Source: Candidatus Avimonas faecium (lineage in GTDB: Bacteria; Bacillota; Clostridia; Oscillospirales; Acutalibacteraceae). From it: 64,000 bases of DNA. Positions 17,908 through 26,945 of this stretch are shown in pieces. The stretch spans positions 17,593-81,592 of the forward strand of contig CAJFQI010000002.1 of NCBI GenBank assembly GCA_904419005.1, given 5' to 3'. Under the pieces are notes generated by a model that did not search any database, was not told where the DNA came from, and worked only from the letters and a program-made list of their open reading frames with translations. The translations under genes and the position numbers were made by a program. The first letter of the stretch is position 1, and the number at the start of each line of letters is the position of its first letter.

Positions 17908-18546
17908 GTGGACACCGTATACCGGACAATTGAAAAGCAGGCTTGCGCGGAATTTGTGGAACGGCGCTCCCGCTTCCTGGGGGCGGTCTGCCCCGTGACG
18001 GACGAGGCGCAGGCCCAGGCCTTCATCGCCCGCAGGAAGAAGGAGCACTGGGACGCCAGCCACAACGTCTATGCCTATGTGCTGCGCCAGGGGCAGATCC
18101 GCCGCTATTCCGACGACGGGGAGCCGCAGGGCACCGCCGGCATCCCGGTGCTGGACGTGCTGCTTAAGGAGGGCCTGACCGACGTGGCGGTGGTGGTGAC
18201 CCGCTATTTCGGCGGAGTGCTGCTGGGCGCGGGCGGGCTGGTGCGCGCCTATACCCACGGGGCGAAAATCGCGGTAGACGCCGGCGGCGTGGTGGAAATG
18301 CGGCTGTGCGACCGGGCGCTCATCCGCTGCGATTACGCGCAGTACGGCCGGGTCGCCTCGCTGGTGCCGGAGGCGGGGGGCGTGGTTGCCGACACCCGCT
18401 ATACCGACCGGGTGGAGGTGGAGTTCCTGCTGCCCCGCGGGCTGCGGGAGCCGATGCAGAAAAAGCTGACCGAGCTGAGCGCCGGCACCCTGCACATAGA
18501 GGTGACGGGGGAGGAATACGCGCCGTTTTCCCCGCCTGCGCCTTGA
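17908..18546 (+). CDS. YigZ/IMPACT family protein
   Basis: GTG start; KEHWDASHNVYAYVL...YSDDGEPQGTAGIPVLDVL...VVVTRYFGGVLLGAGGLVRAY. Confidence 0.92.
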   Translation: MDTVYRTIEKQACAEFVERRSRFLGAVCPVTDEAQAQAFIARRKKEHWDASHNVYAYVLRQGQIRRYSDDGEPQGTAGIPVLDVLLKEGLTDVAVVVTRYFGGVLLGAGGLVRAYTHGAKIAVDAGGVVEMRLCDRALIRCDYAQYGRVASLVPEAGGVVADTRYTDRVEVEFLLPRGLREPMQKKLTELSAGTLHIEVTGEEYAPFSPPAP

Positions 18547-18586
18547 CGGGGCGGTACGGGAAATACGCGGCGGAGGAGGGCCTTAT

Positions 18587-19261
18587 ATGCTGAAGGCGGT
18601 TTTGTTCGACATGGACGGGCTGATGTTTGACACCGAGCGTCTCTGTATGCGCGCCTGGGATTACGCGGGGGAGCGGCTCGGCTTAGGCAAGGCCGGCTAT
18701 ATGGTGCTCAAGACCCTGGGGGTCAACCCGGCCGCCGCCGACGCGATATGGCGGGAGGAATTCGGAGGCCGGTACGACCCGGAGCGCCTGCGCGCCTATA
18801 CCAAGGAGTACCGGGAGCGGTATTTTTCCGAAAACCCCGTCCCGGTCAAGCCGGGGCTGCGGGAACTGCTGCGCTTTTTGCGCGATAGGGAGGTCCGGAC
18901 GGCGGTGGTGTCCTCAACCCCCGAGAAGGACGTCCGCTTCCTGCTTGCAAAGGCGGGGGTGGACGGCTGCTTTGAAACGGCGGTCTGCGGGGATATGGTG
19001 CCCCGCTCCAAGCCCGACCCGGCGATTTATCTTGCCGCCTGCGCCCGCCTTGGGGTGCCGGCGGAGGGGTGCGTCGCGCTTGAGGATTCCCGCAACGGCC
19101 TGTTCGCCGCTTACCGGGCGGGCTGCCTCCCGGTCATGGTGCCCGACCTTTGGCAGCCGGACGGGGAAACCCGCCGGATTTTGTTCGGCCTCCTGGACAG
19201 CCTGGGGCAGGTCCCGGCTTTCCTTGTACAAAAGGGGCTGCTCCCTGCCGGCTTGGCATAG
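18587..19261 (+). CDS. HAD family hydrolase (beta-phosphoglucomutase-like)
   Basis: AVLFDMDGLMFDTERL...VSSTPEKDV...SKPDPAIYL...LEDSRNGL. Confidence 0.92.
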   Translation: MLKAVLFDMDGLMFDTERLCMRAWDYAGERLGLGKAGYMVLKTLGVNPAAADAIWREEFGGRYDPERLRAYTKEYRERYFSENPVPVKPGLRELLRFLRDREVRTAVVSSTPEKDVRFLLAKAGVDGCFETAVCGDMVPRSKPDPAIYLAACARLGVPAEGCVALEDSRNGLFAAYRAGCLPVMVPDLWQPDGETRRILFGLLDSLGQVPAFLVQKGLLPAGLA

Positions 19262-19361
19262 GGGACGGATCTTGTTCGGCTTCCCGGGTTCGTAAGCGGA
19301 CGGTCTATGGACAGGCCCCGGGCGGATCGTCCGGCAATTTATCCGGACAGGCAGGAAAAAG

Positions 19362-19396
19362 CGCGGCAAAAAGGGACGGCCTTTTTCCGCGTTTTT
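19362..19396 (+). terminator. Terminator-like hairpin
   Basis: CGCGGcAAAAAGG-gacgg-CCTTTTTccGCG followed by TTTTT. Confidence 0.75.
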
Positions 19397-19726
19397 GTTC
19401 TTTTCGCCTGTTTTTCCGGAAGCAAGGAAAAACTTTGGCGAACAGGGAGGAAAAAGACACACAAAACGCGTATAGTATTTTTAGAAAGGGAAAACCCAAA
19501 GCCTGCGGTCGGCCTCCGGGAGGCCGGCATACGATGGCGCGGCAGGGTGCCGGCCCGGCGCCGTTTTAGCCGAGATGTCTCGGCGGCAGGGAGGCGCCGA
19601 CGCTGTGCCGCATCATTTGTACCGTTGCCCTGCCGCCGGCTTCCGCCGTGTAACACCGGACAGGGCGGCGTGCCGGCGTCCGGCGCTTCCAAAAGGCCGT
19701 TCAACGAAGGGAAAGGGGTGGCCGAA

Positions 19727-20731
19727 GTGACAAGCCGAGAACGTACTGAGAAACTGGAGCTCCAGCTCCTGGACTCCCGCGCGGCGTTTGCCGCCCGGAC
19801 CAAGGGACGGGAGCGGGAGGAGGAGCCATGCGCCTACCGCACGGCCTATCAGCGGGACCGCGACCGGATCCTGCACTGCAAGGCCTTTCGCCGTTTGAAG
19901 CATAAAACGCAGGTCTTCCTCTCCCCGGAGGGGGACCATTACCGCACCCGGCTCACCCATACGCTTGAGGTTTCCCAGATCGCCCGCACCATCGCGCGGG
20001 CGCTCCGTCTTAACGAGGACCTGACCGAGGCGATCTCCCTGGGGCACGACCTGGGGCATACCCCCTTCGGCCACGCGGGGGAGCGGGCCTTGGACGACCG
20101 GATGGAGGGCGGCTTCCGCCATTACGAGCAGAGCGTGCGGGTGGTGGAGCGGCTGGAAAACGACGGCCGCGGCCTCAACCTGACCTGGGAGGTGCGTGAC
20201 GGCATCCTCCGCCACACCTGCGGGCAGCAGGCAGCTACGCTGGAAGGGCGGATCGTCCGCCTGGCCGACCGGGTGGCCTATATCAACCACGATATTGACG
20301 ACGCGGTGCGCGCCGGCGTGCTGCGGGAGGAGGACGTCCCGGCGGATATCCGGGCCGCCTTGGGCGATCGCCGCACCGCCCGCATTGATACCCTGGTGAC
20401 CGCGATTGTGGAACACAGCGGGGACGACATCGGCATGGATGAAGCGACCGCTGCCGCGTTTGAAAAGCTGCACCGCTTTATGTTTGAGGCGGTCTACCGC
20501 AATCCCGCCGCCAAAAGCGAGGAGGCCAAGGTGGACGGCCTGATCGGCCGGATGTTTGATTATTTCGTGCAGCATCCGGAGCGGCTGCCGGCGGAATACC
20601 GCGGCATCTGCGAAAGCGAGGGCGTGCATCGCGCGGTGTGCGATTACATCGCCGGCATGACCGACAACTACGCGTTGGAGGTATACGACGAGCTGTTCAT
20701 CCCCCAGGGCTGGCGGATCAAGTCCTTTTGA
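19727..20731 (+). CDS. dgt: Deoxyguanosinetriphosphate triphosphohydrolase
   Basis: GTG start; RDRDRILHCKAFRRLKHKTQVFLSPEGDHYRTRLTHTLEVSQIARTIARAL, HDLGHTPFGHAGE HD motif. Confidence 0.92.
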   Translation: MTSRERTEKLELQLLDSRAAFAARTKGREREEEPCAYRTAYQRDRDRILHCKAFRRLKHKTQVFLSPEGDHYRTRLTHTLEVSQIARTIARALRLNEDLTEAISLGHDLGHTPFGHAGERALDDRMEGGFRHYEQSVRVVERLENDGRGLNLTWEVRDGILRHTCGQQAATLEGRIVRLADRVAYINHDIDDAVRAGVLREEDVPADIRAALGDRRTARIDTLVTAIVEHSGDDIGMDEATAAAFEKLHRFMFEAVYRNPAAKSEEAKVDGLIGRMFDYFVQHPERLPAEYRGICESEGVHRAVCDYIAGMTDNYALEVYDELFIPQGWRIKSF

Positions 20732-20874
20732 CGGCCTGCCGTCAGGGACGGGACGCAGGAGGGCTTTATGCCGTATGTTTCCCGCCGTCCCGCCGTATAC
20801 TATAGCGAAACGGCGCGCCCGGCGGGCTCCGGGCATCCGAGGCGCGACCCGTTGTTGAGAAAGGAGGGGTTACC

Positions 20875-22638
20875 GTGCCGCTGCCGGACAGCTTTCTACA
20901 GGAACTGATCAGCCGCAATCCGATTGAGGATGTGGTGGATTCCTATGTCCGCACCAAACGGCGCGGGCGTACCGCGGTGGGGCTCTGCCCCTTCCATGGG
21001 GAAAAAACCCCTTCCTTTACCGTATACCCTGAGACCGCGTCCTTTTACTGCTTCGGCTGCGGGGCGGGCGGGGACGTCATCACCTTTATCAAAAAGATTG
21101 AAAACCTCGACTATCTTGACGCGGTGCGCTTCCTGGCCGACCGCGCGGGGATGAAAATGCCGGAGGACAAGGCCGACGACGCGGTATCCCGCCTGCGCCT
21201 GCGGGTGCTTGAGGCCAACCGGGACGCGGCGCGGTATTTCCACTCCGTGCTGTATTCGCCGGCCGGCCGCCCCGGGCTGGAGTATTACCACAGCCGCGGC
21301 TATACCGACAACACCATCCGCCGTTTCGGCCTGGGCTACGCGCCGGAGGGCTTCCACAACCTGCTGGACCACCTGCGCGGCAAGGGCTACCGGGACGACG
21401 AGCTGACCGCCGCCTTCTTAGCGGCGCGGAGCCGCAACGGCTCCGGCCGCCTGTACGACATTTTCCGCAACCGGGTGATGATCCCGATTATTGATATCCG
21501 GGGCAACGTCATCGCCTTTGGCGGCCGGGTGCTCGACGATTCCAAGCCCAAATACCTCAACACCTCCGACACCCTGGTGTTTAAAAAGACCAACAACCTC
21601 TTCGCCCTGAATTTCGCCAAGGCTTCAAAGGAGGGGCGCCTGATCCTGTGCGAGGGCTATATGGATGTGATCGCCCTGCACCAGGCCGGGTTTACCAACG
21701 CGGTGGCGGCGCTGGGCACCTCCTTTACCGAGGAGCACGCCCGCCTGATCGCCCGGTATGCCGACGAGGTGATCCTGGTCTTTGACGCGGACGCCGCGGG
21801 GCAGAAGGGCGCCAAGCGGGCGATCGGCCTGCTGCGGGAAACCGGGGTGCATATCCGGGTGATCACCATCCCCGACGGCAAGGACCCGGACGAGTTCCTC
21901 AAGCACAACGGGCCGGAGCGGTTTAAGCTCCTGATTGACCGCTCGGCCAACGACGTCGAATACCAGCTGATTGACCTGGGCCGCCGCCATCCGCTGGATA
22001 CGGCGGACGGGCGGGTTGCCTACCTGCGGGAAGCGTCCCAGCTCCTGGCCCGGCTGAGCAGCCCGGTTGAACGGGATGTCTATGCCGGCAAGCTCGCCTC
22101 GGAAATGGGGGTGGGCAAGGAGGCAATCCTTTCCCAGGTGGAGTATTATATGGCCGCCCAGCGCCGGAAGCAGGAGAAAAAGCAGCTTTCCCAGGCGGTG
22201 CGCCGGGCGGAGGAGGGGACCCGCAAGGTCAACCCGGAAGCGGACAAGCATCTGCGGGCCTCCCGGGCGGAGGAAGGGCTGCTCGGCCTGCTGATCCTGA
22301 ACCCCGACTACCTCAAGGCGGTGTCTCAGGAGCTGCCGGCCGAGGAAATGGTTACCGCCTTTAACCGCACCCTGTATTCCCGGCTGCTCGACCGGCATCG
22401 GCAGGGGCTGCTGATTGAGCTGGCGTTTCTGGCCGCCGACTACGATGCGGACGAGATGGCCTATATCTCGCATATGGTGCAGACAGCGAGGGAGGCTGCC
22501 CAGACGCCGGAGCAGGCGGCTGCCTACGTCAAGGTGATCCGGGAGGAGCACGCAATGGCTGGGCTGCAGGACCCCGGCTCCCTGCCGGACGACGCGATCC
22601 AATCCCTGCTGGCCGCCATGCGGGAACAGAAAAAATAA
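20875..22638 (+). CDS. dnaG: DNA primase
   Basis: GTG start; GLCPFHGEKTPSFTVYPETASFYCFGCGAGGD zinc finger; LCEGYMDVIALHQAG TOPRIM. Confidence 0.97.
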   Translation: MPLPDSFLQELISRNPIEDVVDSYVRTKRRGRTAVGLCPFHGEKTPSFTVYPETASFYCFGCGAGGDVITFIKKIENLDYLDAVRFLADRAGMKMPEDKADDAVSRLRLRVLEANRDAARYFHSVLYSPAGRPGLEYYHSRGYTDNTIRRFGLGYAPEGFHNLLDHLRGKGYRDDELTAAFLAARSRNGSGRLYDIFRNRVMIPIIDIRGNVIAFGGRVLDDSKPKYLNTSDTLVFKKTNNLFALNFAKASKEGRLILCEGYMDVIALHQAGFTNAVAALGTSFTEEHARLIARYADEVILVFDADAAGQKGAKRAIGLLRETGVHIRVITIPDGKDPDEFLKHNGPERFKLLIDRSANDVEYQLIDLGRRHPLDTADGRVAYLREASQLLARLSSPVERDVYAGKLASEMGVGKEAILSQVEYYMAAQRRKQEKKQLSQAVRRAEEGTRKVNPEADKHLRASRAEEGLLGLLILNPDYLKAVSQELPAEEMVTAFNRTLYSRLLDRHRQGLLIELAFLAADYDADEMAYISHMVQTAREAAQTPEQAAAYVKVIREEHAMAGLQDPGSLPDDAIQSLLAAMREQKK

Positions 22639-22719
22639 AGCCGGAGGCTCTCCGCCTGCGGTCGTAAATAAGCGGGCTTACCCGGATGCGGTTCCGCCCG
22701 TAAAGGAAGAGGAATTTCA

Positions 22720-23985
<1,266 letters not shown>

Positions 23986-24033
23986 TGGACGGGATAAGGA
24001 AGGCGTTGGCCATGAAAAGGGAGGCGGCGGCTC

Positions 24034-24516
24034 GTGCATATTAACCTTGAATCCGATTACGCGGTGCGGCTGGTGTACTGCCTTTCCCGCGCGCCTCACC
24101 GGCTGGATGCCCAGACGATCGCCGAGCGCACCGGCGTCTCTCTGCGGTTCACCTTAAAGATCATGCGCAAGCTGGTGGCGGCGGGAATCGTTAAATCCTT
24201 CAAAGGGGCGCGCGGCGGCTACACCCTTGCCCGGGCGTCGGGGGAGATCAGCCTGCGGCAGGTGATTGAGGCTGTTGAGGGCCCTTACCGGTTCAGCCGT
24301 TGCGTGGACGGCGATTACGCCTGCAATTGTTCCGACGGGATGTCCTGTCCCTTCCGCATGGTCTTTGACGAGGTGACGCAGATGGTGGTGCACAAGCTGG
24401 ATGCGGTCACCTTCGATTCCCTGGCTTTGGCCGGGGCCGGCTCGCTAGAAGCCGAGCCTGTGGGGGAAAACCCCGCGGAAAAGGGCCCCGCGGCAAGAAC
24501 CTCCGCCGGAGAATAG
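24034..24516 (+). CDS. Rrf2 family transcriptional regulator
   Basis: DYAVRLVYCLSR...LDAQTIAERTGVSLRFTLKIMRKLVAAGIVKSFKGARGGYTLAR; C-x-C-x-C cluster region. Confidence 0.92.
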   Translation: MHINLESDYAVRLVYCLSRAPHRLDAQTIAERTGVSLRFTLKIMRKLVAAGIVKSFKGARGGYTLARASGEISLRQVIEAVEGPYRFSRCVDGDYACNCSDGMSCPFRMVFDEVTQMVVHKLDAVTFDSLALAGAGSLEAEPVGENPAEKGPAARTSAGE

Positions 24517-24530
24517 GCAGCCTGCTAGAT

Positions 24531-24561
24531 GCGAGGACCGGGGCGGCGCCCCGGTCCTCGC
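24531..24561. other. 14-bp perfect inverted repeat (hairpin), no T-run
   Basis: GCGAGGACCGGGGC-ggc-GCCCCGGTCCTCGC. Confidence 0.85.
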
Positions 24562-24611
24562 TGGCGCTTCACCCCAATATGCAGGGGAAGCCGTACCCTG
24601 GAAGGCTGTCT

Positions 24612-24648
24612 GGCCCTGCCGGCTTCTTGCGCAGAAGCCGGCAGGGCC
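24612..24648. other. 16-bp perfect inverted repeat (hairpin), no T-run
   Basis: GGCCCTGCCGGCTTCT-tgcgc-AGAAGCCGGCAGGGCC. Confidence 0.88.
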
Positions 24649-24720
24649 GCTCTATCCGCATCCTGTGGCTTTCTGCCTGCGGCTGACGGCCCGGTGCACC
24701 GCCTTAGGCATTTCTTAAGC

Positions 24721-24742
24721 CGGGCGCCGCCGCCCGTTTTTT
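24721..24742 (+). terminator. Rho-independent terminator upstream of the miaB promoter
   Basis: CGGGCG-ccgc-CGCCCG-TTTTTT. Confidence 0.85.
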
Positions 24743-24744
24743 GG

Positions 24745-24773
24745 TTGAAAAAAGGGTCGGATTTTGGTATACT
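24745..24773 (+). promoter_or_regulatory. Promoter for miaB operon
   Basis: TTGAAA, 17-nt spacer, TATACT. Confidence 0.78.
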
Positions 24774-24912
24774 AATTAAATCAGCATTCGGCTGGATTCG
24801 GCGGCGTTCCGTCCCTCCGGCCGGCCTGCCGGGCGGGCTCGCAGCCTGCGGAGAAGGCGGCGGGGGCTGTAGTCGGGGCCAGCGGCCCTTTTGGAAAGGA
24901 ATCGTTTCACAG

Positions 24913-26343
24913 ATGTCGCTTACGTCAAAAATCCGTCGGATCCCTCCTGAGGAGCGGGAGCGCCAGCGCGGCTTTGAAGAAAAGGTGCGCGCTTATTATG
25001 CCGCCCGCCGCGGGGGCGGGGATTACGGCGCACCGCTGGCCTGCGTGCGCACCTACGGCTGCCAGCAGAACGTCTCCGATTCGGAGCATATCAAAGGGAT
25101 GCTGGCCGAAATGGGGTTCGGCTTTACCGAGGAGCCCGAGCAGGCGGATTTGATCCTTTTCAATACCTGCGCGGTGCGGGAGCACGCCGAGGACCGGGTG
25201 TTCGGGAATGTGGGGGCGCTCAAAAGCCTCAAGCGCCGCCGTCCGGGGGTGCTGATCGGCCTTTGCGGCTGCATGGTGCAGCAGGAGCATGTGGCCGAGC
25301 GGCTGAAAAAAAGCTATCCCTTTGTCGGGCTGGTGTTCGGCACCCATGTGCTGCATCGCTTCCCCGAGCTGCTCTATGAGGCGCTGGGAGGCGTCCGGGT
25401 GTTTGAACGCCCGGCAGAGGACGGCGTGATCGCGGAGGATATCCCGGTTTACCGGGACGGGAAGTTCAAGGCGTTCCTTCCGATTATGTACGGGTGCAAC
25501 AACTTCTGCACCTACTGCATCGTCCCCTATGTGCGGGGGCGGGAGCGCAGCCGCGATCCGGAGCGCATCGTGCAGGAGGCGCGGGAGCTGGTGCGGGAAG
25601 GGTACCGGGAAATCACCCTGCTCGGGCAAAACGTCAACTCCTACGGTAAGGGGGCGGAGCACGGGGTGGATTTCCCTGAGCTGCTGCGCCGCATCAACGC
25701 GATTGAGGGGGATTTCCTGATCCGCTTTATGACCTCCCACCCCAAGGACGCGACGCCTCGGCTGTTTGACACCATCGCGGAGTGCGAGAAGGTGGCCCGG
25801 CATTTCCACCTGCCCTTCCAATCCGGCAGTAACCGCGTCCTGAAGGCGATGAACCGGGGCTACACGCGGGAGCAGTATCTGGAACTGATCCGTTATGCCC
25901 GCCGGGTGATCCCGGGCCTGTCGTTTACCAGCGACGTGATCGTCGGCTTCCCCGGCGAAACCCGGGAGGATTTTGAGCAGACCCTTTCCCTGATCCGGGA
26001 GGTGGGGTTCACCTCCCTGTTTACCTTCATCTTTTCTCCCCGCCGGGGTACGCCGGCCGCCGCAATGGACGACCCGGTCCCGGCGCAGGAGAAATCCGCC
26101 TGGTTCCGGGAGATGACCGCCGAGCAGGAAAAAATTGCCGCGGCCCAATCGGCGGCGATGGTGGGGCAGACCCGCCGGGCGCTGATTGAGGCTGCCGCGG
26201 ACGGATACCTTGAGGCGCGGCTTCCCGAGAATATTGTGGTGCGGGTGCCCGGCGACCCGGCCTTGGTCGGCCGGTGGGCCGATGTGGAAATTACCGCCGC
26301 CCGCAGCTGGATTCTGTCCGGGCAAATCGCGCGGGTCCATTAA
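24913..26343 (+). CDS. miaB: tRNA (N6-isopentenyladenosine(37)-C2)-methylthiotransferase MiaB
   Basis: RTYGCQQNVSDSEHIKGMLAEMGF, YGCNNFCTYCIVPYVRGRERSR radical SAM motif, LLGQNVNSYG, TSHPKD. Confidence 0.95.
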   Translation: MSLTSKIRRIPPEERERQRGFEEKVRAYYAARRGGGDYGAPLACVRTYGCQQNVSDSEHIKGMLAEMGFGFTEEPEQADLILFNTCAVREHAEDRVFGNVGALKSLKRRRPGVLIGLCGCMVQQEHVAERLKKSYPFVGLVFGTHVLHRFPELLYEALGGVRVFERPAEDGVIAEDIPVYRDGKFKAFLPIMYGCNNFCTYCIVPYVRGRERSRDPERIVQEARELVREGYREITLLGQNVNSYGKGAEHGVDFPELLRRINAIEGDFLIRFMTSHPKDATPRLFDTIAECEKVARHFHLPFQSGSNRVLKAMNRGYTREQYLELIRYARRVIPGLSFTSDVIVGFPGETREDFEQTLSLIREVGFTSLFTFIFSPRRGTPAAAMDDPVPAQEKSAWFREMTAEQEKIAAAQSAAMVGQTRRALIEAAADGYLEARLPENIVVRVPGDPALVGRWADVEITAARSWILSGQIARVH

Positions 26344-26401
26344 GCGGGGATAAACGCCGGCGGGAGCCCGCGAAAAAATAAAAAAGAAAGCAGGAAGCAG
26401 T

Positions 26402-26821
26402 ATGCAGGAATCTATGGATACCATTATCGCCATGGCGCGTTCGATCGGCAGGGAGCTTCAAAACGACGAGCGCTTTGTCCGCACCCAGCTGGCGCAGAAC
26501 GCGGCGGACGAGGATAAGGAATTGCAGGACCTGATTGGGGAGTTCAACCTAAAGCGTATCGCGCTCAACCAGGAAAGCACCCGCGAAGAGAAGGACGGCG
26601 AGAAGATCCGGAAGCTTGACGGGGAGATCCGGGATGTCTACGCCCGGCTGATGGCCAACGAGCATATGCAGGCGTACCAGGCCGCCAAGCAGGAGCTGGA
26701 TCAGCTGATCAACAACGTGACCACCATCATCGCCTTGTCCGCCCAGGGGCAGGACCCCGATGAAATCGAGGAATCCGCTGGCTGCGGCGGCGACTGCTCC
26801 GGCTGCGCAGGCTGCCATTGA
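26402..26821 (+). CDS. YlbF/YmcA family protein with Cys-rich C-terminus
   Basis: IIAMARSIGRELQNDERF...YQAAKQELDQLINNVTTIIALSAQGQDPD...AGCGGDCSGCAGCH. Confidence 0.85.
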   Translation: MQESMDTIIAMARSIGRELQNDERFVRTQLAQNAADEDKELQDLIGEFNLKRIALNQESTREEKDGEKIRKLDGEIRDVYARLMANEHMQAYQAAKQELDQLINNVTTIIALSAQGQDPDEIEESAGCGGDCSGCAGCH

Positions 26822-26945
26822 CGGGCTGCCGAGGGACGCATCGGCGGGCGGCCTGTACAGCACCCGCTGGGGCTGCGCAGGGCTGGACGCAGGGGCACGG
26901 CAAGCACGGGGAAACCGTACGTGATGAACGGAAAGGACGATCGCC

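Noticed and set aside
24925-26433. 502-aa minus-strand ORF opposite miaB
   Set aside because: Shadow ORF with His/Pro/Arg-rich composition; miaB is certain.
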